A DNA stretch of 64,000 nt from Pseudomonadota bacterium (GCA_029779535.1 JAKPAG010000098.1:1-64000); one strand, 5' to 3'. Shown: positions 48,681 to 57,233, numbered from the stretch's first letter. The notes: a model not told the origin generated them from the sequence alone. Numbers and translations are program-made.

Positions 48681-50150
48681 ATGCTGCCTGAAGGCGTGAA
48701 TATCGCCCATCCCGACAAGCTGTATATCGCTGGCCAGTGGGTGCCCGCGCACAGCGGCCGAATGCTGGAAATGGTCTCGCCCAACACCGAACAGGTGGTG
48801 GCCCGCTGCGCCGAAGCGGACGCGGCCGACATGGACGCCGCCGTTGCCGCCGCGCGCGCCGCCTTCGATCATGGCCCATGGCCCAGCACCCCGCCGGCCG
48901 AGCGGATCGCCGCGTTCCGCCGCATGGTCGCCCATCTGGAAACCCGCGTGCCCGAAATCGCCCGCGCCTGGACTGCGCAGATGGGCGGCCTCGCCAGCTT
49001 TGCCGGGCCGATGCACGGCGGCGCGGTGATGACGCTGGGGCAGATCGCCGACTATGCCGAAGCCTTCCAGTTCGTCGAGCAGCGCCCCACCGTGGGCGCC
49101 GAAGTGGGGCTGGTGGTGCACGAGCCCGTTGGCGTGGTCGCCGCGATCGCGCCGTGGAACGGGCCCTTCGCGATCATGGCTAACAAGGTCGCCTATGCGC
49201 TGCTGACCGGCTGCACGGTGATCATGAAGCCCAGCCCCGAAACCCCGCTGGAAGCCTATTTTCTGGCCGAAGCCGCCGAAGCCGCGGGCCTGCCGCCCGG
49301 CGTCGTCAACCTGGTGCCCGGCCACCGCGAGGCGGCCGATCACCTCGTCTGCAATCACGGGGTCGACAAGGTATCGTTCACCGGATCGACCCTGGCGGGC
49401 AAGCGCATCGCCCAGGTCTGCGGTGAGCGTATCGCGCGCTACACCCTGGAACTGGGCGGCAAGAGCGCGGCGATCGTGCGCGACGATTTCCCGACCGAGG
49501 CGGCGGCCAAGCTGCTCACCGGCACGCTCAACACCCTGTCCGGGCAGGTCTGCGCCATGCTCAGCCGCGCGATTGTCCCGCGCCGCCGACATGATGAACT
49601 GGCCGCCGCGATCAAGGCCGAAATGGCCAGGGTGGTGATCGGCCATTCCGACGATCCCCAGACCCAGCTTGGGCCGCTGGCGATGAAGCGGCAGCTGGAG
49701 CGGGTGGAAATGTATATCGAGGAAGGCAAGCAGACCGCCGACCTGATCTGCGGCGGCGGACGGCCCAGCCACCTTAACCAGGGCTACTTCATCGAACCGA
49801 CGCTGTTCGCCAATGTCGATAACACCAGCCGCATCGCGCAGGAGGAAATCTTTGGCCCCGTCTTGTGCCTGATCCCCTGCGAGGACGAGGAGGATGCGAT
49901 CCGCATCGCCAATGAAAGCAACTACGGCCTCAACGGTTCGGTGCTGACCCAGGACCCGCAGGCCGCCTATGCCATCGGCCGCCGTATCCGCACTGGCGGG
50001 TTCGGGCAGAACGGGCTGCGCATGGACTTTGGCCTGCCGTTCGGCGGGTTCAAGCAAAGCGGCGTCGGCCGCGAGGGTGGACCCGAAGGTCTGCGGGGCT
50101 ATGTTGAAACCAAGACCATGCTGCTGGACGGGATGCCGGCAGCGCTCTGA
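48681..50150 (+). CDS. NAD(P)-dependent aldehyde dehydrogenase
   Basis: 489 residues. Cofactor and general-base regions APWNGPFAIMANKVAYALLTGCTVIMKPSPETPLEA and YTLELGGKSAAIV, nucleophile Cys291 in SGQVCAMLSR, and EEIFGPVLCLIPCEDE. Possible substrates by context: vanillin or another aryl/aryl-acyl aldehyde; the family does not decide this. ATG 48681 with GTGGGAGAA upstream. Followed after 17 bases by an SDR, probably one operon. Confidence 0.9.
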   Translation: MLPEGVNIAHPDKLYIAGQWVPAHSGRMLEMVSPNTEQVVARCAEADAADMDAAVAAARAAFDHGPWPSTPPAERIAAFRRMVAHLETRVPEIARAWTAQMGGLASFAGPMHGGAVMTLGQIADYAEAFQFVEQRPTVGAEVGLVVHEPVGVVAAIAPWNGPFAIMANKVAYALLTGCTVIMKPSPETPLEAYFLAEAAEAAGLPPGVVNLVPGHREAADHLVCNHGVDKVSFTGSTLAGKRIAQVCGERIARYTLELGGKSAAIVRDDFPTEAAAKLLTGTLNTLSGQVCAMLSRAIVPRRRHDELAAAIKAEMARVVIGHSDDPQTQLGPLAMKRQLERVEMYIEEGKQTADLICGGGRPSHLNQGYFIEPTLFANVDNTSRIAQEEIFGPVLCLIPCEDEEDAIRIANESNYGLNGSVLTQDPQAAYAIGRRIRTGGFGQNGLRMDFGLPFGGFKQSGVGREGGPEGLRGYVETKTMLLDGMPAAL

Positions 50151-50167
50151 ACGAGAGGAATTACCGC

Positions 50168-51004
50168 ATGACTGACCACGTGGCCGGCAAGTCGATCGTC
50201 ATCACCGGGGCGGGCGGCGGCTTTGGCAGCCTGGTCGCCCGCAAGGCCGCGGCGCGCGGCGCCAAGGTGACGCTGGGCGACATCAACCTGGATGCCGCCG
50301 AGGCGGTCGCCGCCGAAATCCGCGCTGCCGGGGGCAAGGCCCAGGCGGTGCAGGTGGACGTGACCCGGCTCGATCAGGTCAAGGCGCTGGTTGGCGCGGC
50401 GCTGGATGCGTTCGGCGGGATCGACGTGATGATCAACAACGCCGGGATCATGCCGCTGGCGTTCTTTTCGGACCACGGCGCTGCCTATGACGCGTGGGAG
50501 CGCTGCATCGACATCAATATCAAGGGCGTGCTCAACGGCATGATCGCCGCGCACGATCCGATGATGGCAGCCGGGCGCGGGCAGGTGGTCAACGTCAGCT
50601 CGATCTATGGCAATTTCCCGGTGGTCGGCGCGGCAGTCTATGGCGCCAGCAAGAGCGCGGTGAATTTGCTGTCGGAAAGCTTCCGGGTGGAAACGCGCGG
50701 CAAGATCAAGGTGACCATCGTCAAACCGACCGGGGTTCCCGCCACCGGCCTGTCGGGCACGGTGATCAATCCGGCGGCCAGCGTCGGCATCCTCGGCCAG
50801 AACGTCGCCCTGTTCGGCGAAATGGTTGCGGGTATGCAGGACGGCACCTTCCCGGCCGAGCGGCTCGACCCCGCGAACATCGACTATGCCAGCCTGGCGC
50901 CCGAACACATTGCGGATGCGGTGCTCTACGCGATCGACCAGCCGTGGGGCGTGTCGATCGGCGATATCACCGTGCGCGGGGCGGGGGACCACTTCATCCT
51001 GTAA
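50168..51004 (+). CDS. Short-chain dehydrogenase
   Basis: 278 residues, SDR with TGAGGGFGSLVARKAA (residues ~13-28), NNAGIMPLAF, VNVSSIYG and YGASKSA. A ~50-residue insert after the active site (GTVINPAASVGILGQN...). Likely oxidises a side-chain alcohol to feed the aldehyde dehydrogenase, or the reverse; inferred only from the operon. Its stop is next to a REP-like element. Confidence 0.85.
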   Translation: MTDHVAGKSIVITGAGGGFGSLVARKAAARGAKVTLGDINLDAAEAVAAEIRAAGGKAQAVQVDVTRLDQVKALVGAALDAFGGIDVMINNAGIMPLAFFSDHGAAYDAWERCIDINIKGVLNGMIAAHDPMMAAGRGQVVNVSSIYGNFPVVGAAVYGASKSAVNLLSESFRVETRGKIKVTIVKPTGVPATGLSGTVINPAASVGILGQNVALFGEMVAGMQDGTFPAERLDPANIDYASLAPEHIADAVLYAIDQPWGVSIGDITVRGAGDHFIL

Positions 51005-51019
51005 GGGGCCTGACCCTAT
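51002..51019. repeat. REP-like element, single arm
   Basis: The complement reads ATAGGGTCAGGCCCCTTA, the same core as at 11051 and 40540. It joins the end of the SDR gene to the cut end of a minus-strand gene remnant. Confidence 0.6.
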
Positions 51020-51095
51020 CCATCGGCATCAGCACGTCGCGGTACATCGCCAGCACCAGGTCGAGGTTGGCCTGTTCCTCCGCCGTGCGGGTCAT
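51018..51095 (-). pseudogene. 5' remnant of an NTF2/SnoaL-like gene
   Basis: Reads leftward from ATG 51095 with a good ribosome site (AGGGAGAA) and a TATAAA box (51119-51114): 26 sensible residues (MTRTAEEQANLDLVLAMYRD then VLMPMD), then the frame enters the REP-like element and stops at 50994. The start resembles the N-terminus of NTF2/SnoaL-like proteins. The promoter and first codons survive, the rest is gone, which points to a deletion or insertion at the repeat. Confidence 0.6.
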
Positions 51096-51113
51096 CCCAT
51101 TCTCCCTCTTGTC

Positions 51114-51129
51114 TTTATAACAATTGGTA
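51114..51129. promoter_or_regulatory. Operator variant and divergent promoter
   Basis: TAACAATTGGTA (51118-51129), one mismatch from TAACAATTGTTA. On the minus strand it is followed by TATAAA, exactly as at 48641 and 54775, so it first served the now-truncated leftward gene. It lies ~50 bases before the rightward 51178 operon and may regulate that too. Confidence 0.55.
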
Positions 51130-51177
51130 AGATATGCCTGAAGCCGCAAAGGGCGTAAAGCCCGCTGGGGAGAGCAG

Positions 51178-52035
51178 ATGGACCGGGCACAACTATATGG
51201 CGTCCTCGACGATTACCTCGCCGCGCTGCAGGCGCGCGATCCCCACCGCGTAAGCTGGGCGCAAGGCGCGAAAACCAGCGAAAACAACGTTGAACTCGAA
51301 GCGGGCGACGGCCTGTGGGGCACGATCGACCGGCTGGGGGATTATGATCTGCGATTTGCCGATACCCGCACCGGCCAGGTCGGGTTCTTTGGCGTGACGC
51401 ACGAGCACACCGAGGAATCGGCCTTTGCCCTGCGGCTGAAAGTGGCCGGGGACGGCGCGATTGCCGAGGCGGAAAGCATCGTCGTGCGCCAGTCGGACAG
51501 CGGGATCAAGTTCCTCAACCCGCGCTACTGGGACAAGCCCATCATGAACTCGCTGGCCCAGGTGCCGACCCCAAGGGACGAGATGATCGCGCTGGCCGAT
51601 GGCTATTTCAGCACGCTCCAGCAGAATGACGGGACGATCCGCACGAAATTCCACCCGGAATGCGACCGGGTGGAAAACGGCGTGCAGACCACCCGCAATC
51701 CCGAATTCGCCTATGTCGTCCCGGTGGCCGCGCTGGGCTGCGAGGAGCAGTTCCGCATGGGCAACTACCGCTATGACGACCGGCTGCGCGGCCGCCGCTT
51801 TCCGCTGGTTGACGAGGAGCGCGGGATCGTCATGGCCTTCGGCTTCATCGACCATTGCGGGCGGATCAAGGAATACCAGCTGACCGACGGGCGCACGGTG
51901 CAAAGTCCGGTGCGCTATCCGCACAGCTTCTATCTGGCCGAACTGTTCCGGATCGAAGCCGGCATGATCCGCCAGATCGAGGCGAATTTCATCACCGTGC
52001 CCTATCACATGAAAAGCTGCTGGGACGGGCAATGA
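51178..52035 (+). CDS. DUF8021-like hypothetical protein
   Basis: 285 residues without signal peptide or membrane segment. Two related halves of NTF2-like character seem present (YGVLDDYLAALQARDPHRVSWA... and MIALADGYFSTLQQNDGTIRTKFHPECDRVENG...), each beginning with a helix and a short DP/ND turn. I place it, with moderate confidence, with DUF8021-type proteins. First gene of an operon with a PQQ dehydrogenase (ATGA overlap) and a DUF3237 gene. It might process a substrate for the dehydrogenase. Confidence 0.7.
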   Translation: MDRAQLYGVLDDYLAALQARDPHRVSWAQGAKTSENNVELEAGDGLWGTIDRLGDYDLRFADTRTGQVGFFGVTHEHTEESAFALRLKVAGDGAIAEAESIVVRQSDSGIKFLNPRYWDKPIMNSLAQVPTPRDEMIALADGYFSTLQQNDGTIRTKFHPECDRVENGVQTTRNPEFAYVVPVAALGCEEQFRMGNYRYDDRLRGRRFPLVDEERGIVMAFGFIDHCGRIKEYQLTDGRTVQSPVRYPHSFYLAELFRIEAGMIRQIEANFITVPYHMKSCWDGQ

Positions 52036-54233
52036 TCCGCCGCTTTTCCCTGATCGCCGCGCTGCTGCTGGCGGCCTGCGGCCCCCGCGAGCTCGCCCCG
52101 CCGCAGCAGGAGGTCGCGGCCGGGGAATGGACCAACCCGGGCGGCGATGCCGGCAAGACCCGCCATTCCGCCCTGACCCAGATCACGCCCGGCAATGTCG
52201 CGCGGCTGGGGCTGGCGTGGGAGGCGCAGCTGGGCACCAACCGCGTGCTGGAAGCGACCCCGGTGGTGACGGGCGGGGTGATGTATACCAGCGGCCCGGC
52301 GGGCCGGGTCTGGGCTTTCGATGCGGCCAGCGGCAAGCAGCTGTGGGCGTTCGAACCGCAGGTCGACATGCAGGTCAACCGCACGGTGTGCTGCGACATG
52401 GCCAATCGCGGCGTCGCGGTGGCGCCAGATGGGAAGGGCGGGGCCAAGGTCTATGTCGCCGCGCTCGATGGCTGGCTCTATGCGCTTGATGCCAGGAGCG
52501 GCGCGGTGGTGTGGAAGGCCGACACGATCGAGGACCGCACGCGCGGCGGCAACAGCACCGGCGCGCCGGAAGTAGCCGGCGGCGTGGTGGTGATCGGCAA
52601 CGGCGGCGCGGACTATGACGCGCGCGGCGATGTGTCCGCATGGGACCTTGCCACCGGCAGGTTCAAGTGGCGCTTCCACGTGGTCCCGCGCGATCCGGCG
52701 CTGGGACCGCAGGACAACCCCGAACTGGACATGGCGGTCAAGACCTGGGATCCGCGCAGCCGCTGGGACATGGGCGCGGGCGGCGGGCCGTGGGACGCGA
52801 TCAACTATGACCCCGAAACCGGCCTGGTGCTGGTCGGCACCGGCAATGGCGAGCCCTATAGCCTTGAAATCCGGTCCCCCAGCGGGGGCAACAACCTGTT
52901 CGTCAGCTCGATCGTCGCGATCGATGCGAAGACCGGGCGGCTGAAGTGGCATTACCAGGAAAGCCCGCAGGACCAGTGGGACTATGATGCCACCGCGCCG
53001 ATGATCCTGACCCGGCTGAAAGTCGATGGCGAGGAGCGCCCGGTGGTGCTCCACGCGCCCAAGAACGGGTTCCTCTATGTGATCGACCGGCGCGACGGCA
53101 AACTGCTGCGCGCCAGCAAGCTGGTCCGGGTCAACTGGGCCAAGGGCGTCAACCTGGCAACCGGCGAGCCGGAGATCGACCGCGCCGCAGCCGATTTCAG
53201 CCGCGCGCCCAAGATCATCTTTCCCGCCACGCCCGGCGCGCGCAACTGGTTCCCGGCGAGCTTCGATCCGGTCACCGGTCTCTACTTCGGCTCGGTGCAG
53301 GACATGGGCAACCTGATGTTCGTGCCGCCGGGCGAAAAGCCATACAAGCCCAAGGGCCTGAACACCGCCGCCGCGCTGATCTTCACGCCCCAGTTGCAGG
53401 CCGCCATGGCCACTCTGCCGCCGCCGGTGCAGGCGCAGGTCAAGGCGCTGCCAGCCTGGCAGGAGGTGCTGAAGAACCCCGGCGGGACCGAAATGCGGGC
53501 GATCGATCCGCTGACCGGCAAGACCGTCTGGGCCGTGCCTATGCAGGGCTGGCAGGACCGGGGCGGGGTGCTGACCACGCGGACGGGCCTGCTGATCCAC
53601 GGCACGCTGGCCGGGCAGCTGGTGGTGCGCGAGACGAAGACCGGCAAGGTGCTCAAAAGCATCGAAACCGGCAGCTCGATCCTGGCCGCGCCGATGACCT
53701 ATGCCGTGAACGGCGTGCAATATGTCGCGGTGATGGCGGCCTGGGGCGGGGGCGGGTTTCCCTATGTCCCGCCCTATGCCGCCGCTTACCAGCGCGGCAA
53801 TGCCGGGCGGCTGCTGGTGTTCAAGCTGGATGGCGGCCCGGTGCGGCTGCCGCCGCTGCTGCCGAAACTGGAAGTCGCGCCGCCCCCGCCCGCGCAGTTG
53901 CCCGGTGTTACCCCGGCGACCATTGCCCAGGGCCAGGCGCTGTTCTTTGGCAACTGCGCGATCTGCCATTCCAACCAGCACCGCTCGATCACCCCGGACC
54001 TGCGGCGGATGCAGCCCGGCACCCACGATGCGTTCCGCAGGGTCGTGCTGGACGGGGCCCTGGTGCCGAATGGGATGCCGCGCTGGGACGACGCTCTGAA
54101 ACCGGCAGAGGTCGATGCGATCCACGCCTACCTGATCGACCTGCAGGGCAAGACCCGGGCTGAGGAACTGGCCAAGGTCAAGGCCGGCCTGCCGCTCGAC
54201 GCGCCGAGCCTGGCGATCCTGTCGAACTACTGA
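52032..54233 (+). CDS. Quinohemoprotein alcohol dehydrogenase, lipoprotein (PQQ + cytochrome c)
   Basis: 733 residues. Lipobox LLAAC (lipidated Cys16). PQQ beta-propeller with the vicinal Cys pair TVCCDM (120-121) and the catalytic-Asp stretch QDQWDYDATAP (~316). A C-terminal cytochrome c domain with CAICH (642-646) and a Met ligand later. It should oxidise an alcohol in the periplasm and pass electrons to the respiratory chain. Substrate likely an aromatic alcohol by context. PQQ synthesis genes are not in the window. Confidence 0.92.
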   Translation: MIRRFSLIAALLLAACGPRELAPPQQEVAAGEWTNPGGDAGKTRHSALTQITPGNVARLGLAWEAQLGTNRVLEATPVVTGGVMYTSGPAGRVWAFDAASGKQLWAFEPQVDMQVNRTVCCDMANRGVAVAPDGKGGAKVYVAALDGWLYALDARSGAVVWKADTIEDRTRGGNSTGAPEVAGGVVVIGNGGADYDARGDVSAWDLATGRFKWRFHVVPRDPALGPQDNPELDMAVKTWDPRSRWDMGAGGGPWDAINYDPETGLVLVGTGNGEPYSLEIRSPSGGNNLFVSSIVAIDAKTGRLKWHYQESPQDQWDYDATAPMILTRLKVDGEERPVVLHAPKNGFLYVIDRRDGKLLRASKLVRVNWAKGVNLATGEPEIDRAAADFSRAPKIIFPATPGARNWFPASFDPVTGLYFGSVQDMGNLMFVPPGEKPYKPKGLNTAAALIFTPQLQAAMATLPPPVQAQVKALPAWQEVLKNPGGTEMRAIDPLTGKTVWAVPMQGWQDRGGVLTTRTGLLIHGTLAGQLVVRETKTGKVLKSIETGSSILAAPMTYAVNGVQYVAVMAAWGGGGFPYVPPYAAAYQRGNAGRLLVFKLDGGPVRLPPLLPKLEVAPPPPAQLPGVTPATIAQGQALFFGNCAICHSNQHRSITPDLRRMQPGTHDAFRRVVLDGALVPNGMPRWDDALKPAEVDAIHAYLIDLQGKTRAEELAKVKAGLPLDAPSLAILSNY

Positions 54234-54238
54234 GGACG

Positions 54239-54739
54239 ATGCCGATGATTTCCACCATGGACATGCCGAACCTCGAATTCGGCTTTGCGATCCGCCTGTG
54301 GTTTACCCGCACCAGCATTGTCCCCGACATCCCAGGTGGCGGCTGGCGCAGCGGGGTCTATGTCGACCGGGGTGAGATCGACGGGCCGAAGATGAAGGGA
54401 GTGGCCGTGCCCGGATCGGGCGGCGACTATGCCCATTTCCGGCCCGACGACACCGCCGTGTTCGACGCCCGCTACATGCTGGAAACCGACGACGGCGTGA
54501 CGATCTACATGCAGAACAAGGGCTACCTGTGGGGGCGCGAGCCGGACACCATGGGCAAGCTGCGCAAGTGGGCGTTCGAGGGCGGCGAGGCGGTGCCCCA
54601 CGCCGAATACTACCTGCGCGCCCAGCCGACCTTCGAAGCGCCGCGCGGCAAGTACGAATGGCTCACCCGCCACGTCTGGATCGGCGTGGGCGAGCGCAAG
54701 CCAGACGGGAACTACGTGCGCTACTATTACCTGACGTGA
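54239..54739 (+). CDS. DUF3237 protein
   Basis: 166 residues, small beta-barrel type: LEFGFAIRLWFTRTSIVPDIPGGGWRSGVYV, GDYAHFRPDDTAVFDARYMLETDDGVTIYMQNKG, WIGVGERKPDGNYVRYYYL. These fit DUF3237, often found beside aromatic-degradation genes and without proven function. No signal peptide. Five bases after the PQQ dehydrogenase. Confidence 0.82.
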   Translation: MPMISTMDMPNLEFGFAIRLWFTRTSIVPDIPGGGWRSGVYVDRGEIDGPKMKGVAVPGSGGDYAHFRPDDTAVFDARYMLETDDGVTIYMQNKGYLWGREPDTMGKLRKWAFEGGEAVPHAEYYLRAQPTFEAPRGKYEWLTRHVWIGVGERKPDGNYVRYYYLT

Positions 54740-54773
54740 GCCGTTGACGCGGCGCGCCATCCGTGCTTCCATA

Positions 54774-54790
54774 ATAACAATTGTTATAAA
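54774..54790 (+). promoter_or_regulatory. ATAACAATTGTTAT operator overlapping TATAAA
   Basis: Perfect 14-bp palindrome ATAACAATTGTTAT (54774-54787) overlapping TATAAA (54785-54790), 20 bases before the GTG start of the flavoprotein gene. Same layout as at 48641 and, on the minus strand, 51114. Confidence 0.7.
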
Positions 54791-54810
54791 ATGAGCAGGA
54801 GGGGGAGAGC

Positions 54811-56388
54811 GTGAAACTCGTCACACCGCCGCGCGTCAGCCCGCAGCAGTTCGATGCGGCGATGCAGGCCATGGCCGGGGTTGTCGGCAAGGACTGGGTC
54901 ATGGCGAGCGACGCCGACCGCGATGCCTATGCCGATGCCTATGCGCCGGGGCCGCAGGAGCAATGGCCCGCCGGCGCCGCGGTTGCCCCAGCCTCGGTCG
55001 AGGAAGTGCAGGCCATCGTCCGCCTTGCGAATGAGCATAAGGTGCCGCTCTGGCCGGTCGCGCGGGGCAAGAACCTGGGTTACGGCACCGCCGCGCCGCG
55101 CATGGCGGGCAGCGTGGTGCTGGATCTTGGCCGGATGAACAGGATCCTCGAGCTGGACGAGAAGCTGGCCTACTGCGTGGTCGAACCCGGCGTCGGGTTC
55201 TTCGACCTTTACGAGGAAATCCAGCGCAGGAAGCTGCCCTTGTGGATGAGCGTGCCGGGCAATGCCTGGGGCAGCGTGATCGGCAACGCGCTGGAACACG
55301 GGATCGGCTATACCCCCTACGGCCTCCACGCCCGCAACCTGTGCGGGATCGAGGCGGTGCTGCCCGATGGCGATCTGGTCCGCACCGGCATGGGTGCGAT
55401 GAAGGACAACCCCGCCTGGCATCTGTTCCCGATGAGCTATGGCCCGACCTTCGACCTGGCCTTCACCCAGTCGAACCTGGGGGTGGTGACCAAGGCCGGG
55501 GTCTGGCTGCAACCGGCCCCGGAAAGCAGCCTGGAACTGGTGTTCGACATTCCCAATGCCGAAGACGTCAGCTGGGTGGTCGATACCATCGCCCCCTTGA
55601 AGATTTCCGGGCTGATCGATCAGAACGTGTTCATCCCCAGCTGGCTGGGCAAGATGGTGCTGAAGGGCCAGCGCAAGGATTTCTGGGACAAGCCATCGGC
55701 GATCCCCGAATGGCGCGTGCAGGAACTGCTGAAAGAGCACAAGCTGGGCTACTGGCAGGTCGCGCTGCGGCTCTATGGCGAAGAACCGGTGGTCAAGGCC
55801 AAGGCCGAGATCATCAAGGCAGCGATGGCCCGGAACCTGAAAGCGCGGGCGGCCGAGCACTGGTGGCACACCGGCGATCCGATCAACGCCTATGAAACCA
55901 CCATGGGCATTCCCAGCGCCGTGCCGCTGCAGATGTCGGACTGGATCGGCGGGCGCGGGGCGCACATGGGCTTTTCGCCCGTTGTCCCGGCCACCGGCAA
56001 GCACGTGGCCGAACAGATGCAGCGCAGCCGCAAGATCATCGACAGTTTCGATGTCGATTTCTACGCCAGCTTCACGATCGGCGGGCGCTTTGCCAACAAC
56101 GTCAACATGCTGATGTTCGACCGTGACCAGCCGCAGCAGATCGAGACGATCAAGCAGCTGTTCAATGCCCTGATCGAGGAGACCGCCAAGGCCGGCTACG
56201 GCGAATACCGCACGCACCTGGGCTGGATGGACCGGGTGGCCGATACCTTCGATTTCAACCAGAACGCGCTGCGCCGCTTCACCGAAAAGGTGAAGGACGC
56301 GCTCGATCCCAACGGCATCATCGCCCCGGGCAAGCAGGGGATCTGGCCCAGCGCCTATCGTGATTCTGCGAAGGAGGGCCGGGCATGA
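54811..56388 (+). CDS. VAO/PCMH-family 4-alkylphenol flavoprotein
   Basis: 525 residues from a GTG with site AGGAGGGGG. FAD-binding PP-loop region KVPLWPVARGKNLGYGTAAPRMAGSVVLDLGRMNRI, then GVGFFDLYEEIQ and MSVPGNAWGSVIGNALEHGIGYTPYG, as in vanillyl-alcohol oxidase, eugenol oxidase and the PchF subunit of p-cresol methylhydroxylase. The cytochrome c gene overlapping its end argues for a dehydrogenase rather than an oxidase. It would oxidise the para side chain of a 4-alkylphenol or phenolic alcohol. Length matches EUGO/PchF. Confidence 0.92.
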   Translation: MKLVTPPRVSPQQFDAAMQAMAGVVGKDWVMASDADRDAYADAYAPGPQEQWPAGAAVAPASVEEVQAIVRLANEHKVPLWPVARGKNLGYGTAAPRMAGSVVLDLGRMNRILELDEKLAYCVVEPGVGFFDLYEEIQRRKLPLWMSVPGNAWGSVIGNALEHGIGYTPYGLHARNLCGIEAVLPDGDLVRTGMGAMKDNPAWHLFPMSYGPTFDLAFTQSNLGVVTKAGVWLQPAPESSLELVFDIPNAEDVSWVVDTIAPLKISGLIDQNVFIPSWLGKMVLKGQRKDFWDKPSAIPEWRVQELLKEHKLGYWQVALRLYGEEPVVKAKAEIIKAAMARNLKARAAEHWWHTGDPINAYETTMGIPSAVPLQMSDWIGGRGAHMGFSPVVPATGKHVAEQMQRSRKIIDSFDVDFYASFTIGGRFANNVNMLMFDRDQPQQIETIKQLFNALIEETAKAGYGEYRTHLGWMDRVADTFDFNQNALRRFTEKVKDALDPNGIIAPGKQGIWPSAYRDSAKEGRA

Positions 56389-56807
56389 AGCACTTGTCTG
56401 TCGTGGCTGCCATGGCGCTGCTCGCCGCCTGTTCGCAGCAGGATCAGGCCCCCGCCGCCCCGGCCCAGGCCGGCAAGGGGCCGCCCCCGCCGCCGCCCTA
56501 CCAGATGCGGCCCGAGGCGCCCACCGGCAACCGCCTGGCGGGTGGCGATGGCAAGACCCTGTTCGAATATCACTGCGGCTATTGCCACCTGACTGGCGGC
56601 ATGGGCACCAACCTGCTGACCAAGCAGCGTATGATGGCGGGCGAAACGCCGGAGAAGGGCCTGCTTGCCAACCGCGCTGACCTGACGGCGGATTACGTCA
56701 AGCAGGTGGTGCGCATGGGCAAGAACGCCATGCCGCCGCAGACCAGGGTTGACCTGACCGATGCCGAGCTGGACGCGGTGGCCATCTATCTGGGGAGGGC
56801 GAAGTGA
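56385..56807 (+). CDS. Lipoprotein cytochrome c, partner of the flavoprotein
   Basis: 140 residues. Lipobox LLAAC (Cys ~16), Pro-rich linker, one haem motif CGYCH (64-68) and a Met ligand candidate in NAMPPQTR. Its 4-base overlap with the flavoprotein gene resembles pchF-pchC/eugenol hydroxylase pairs, but here the cytochrome appears lipid-anchored. Takes electrons from the FAD and passes them to the chain. Confidence 0.9.
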   Translation: MKHLSVVAAMALLAACSQQDQAPAAPAQAGKGPPPPPPYQMRPEAPTGNRLAGGDGKTLFEYHCGYCHLTGGMGTNLLTKQRMMAGETPEKGLLANRADLTADYVKQVVRMGKNAMPPQTRVDLTDAELDAVAIYLGRAK

Positions 56808-57172
56808 GCGGCGGCGTGACCCGGCGCGGGGTGCTCATGGCGGGGGCCGTATCGGGCTTTGCCGTGGCCGTGCCGGTCGGCGCGGCGGCGCTCAGGGGCG
56901 CCGGGCTGGTGGTCTATGATGGCCGCCTGCCCGAATCGCTCGCCTTCGCCCGCACGGCGGGCGGACAGGCGCTGGACATCGCGGAGGAACACGGCCAGCG
57001 CTTCGCCACCCTGCGCGCCGGGTTGCCGCAGGGGCGCGGGATCGAAGGGCTGACCTGCTGGAGCGACTACGTCGCGCTGCGCCGCGAGCTTTATCGCCAG
57101 GGCTATCGCGTCACCGCCGAACGGCGCAGCGGCGGCCTGATCCGCTGGTCGATGGCGGCAAGACCGCTTTAG
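56804..57172 (+). CDS. Small Tat-exported protein of unknown function
   Basis: 122 residues, GTG start overlapping the cytochrome stop. Twin-arginine signal VTRRGVLMAGAVSGFAVAVPVGAAA, then ~90 residues without recognised domain (VVYDGRLPESLAFARTAGG, GIEGLTCWSDYVALRRELYRQGYRV). Its place after the flavoprotein and cytochrome suggests a chaperone-like or structural helper exported with the complex; that is inference. Confidence 0.7.
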   Translation: MSGGVTRRGVLMAGAVSGFAVAVPVGAAALRGAGLVVYDGRLPESLAFARTAGGQALDIAEEHGQRFATLRAGLPQGRGIEGLTCWSDYVALRRELYRQGYRVTAERRSGGLIRWSMAARPL

Positions 57173-57175
57173 CGC

Positions 57176-57217
57176 TTGACCTCCCTCTCTCCTGTTTTAG
57201 TATGCAAGACATACAAA
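57176..57217 (+). promoter_or_regulatory. Promoter and operator of the glutathione-transferase operon
   Basis: TTGACC (57176-57181), 16 bases, TAGTAT (57198-57203). Inverted repeat GTATG-CAAGA-CATAC (57200-57214) overlaps the -10. The complement of 57199-57217 matches the element at 46113 at 15 of 19 positions. Confidence 0.6.
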
Positions 57218-57233
57218 ATGGGAGAGTATCGGG

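Noticed and set aside
48681..50150. Naming the aldehyde dehydrogenase LigV (vanillin dehydrogenase)
   Set aside because: Family membership is clear, but I see nothing that singles out vanillin as substrate, and its operon partner is an SDR.
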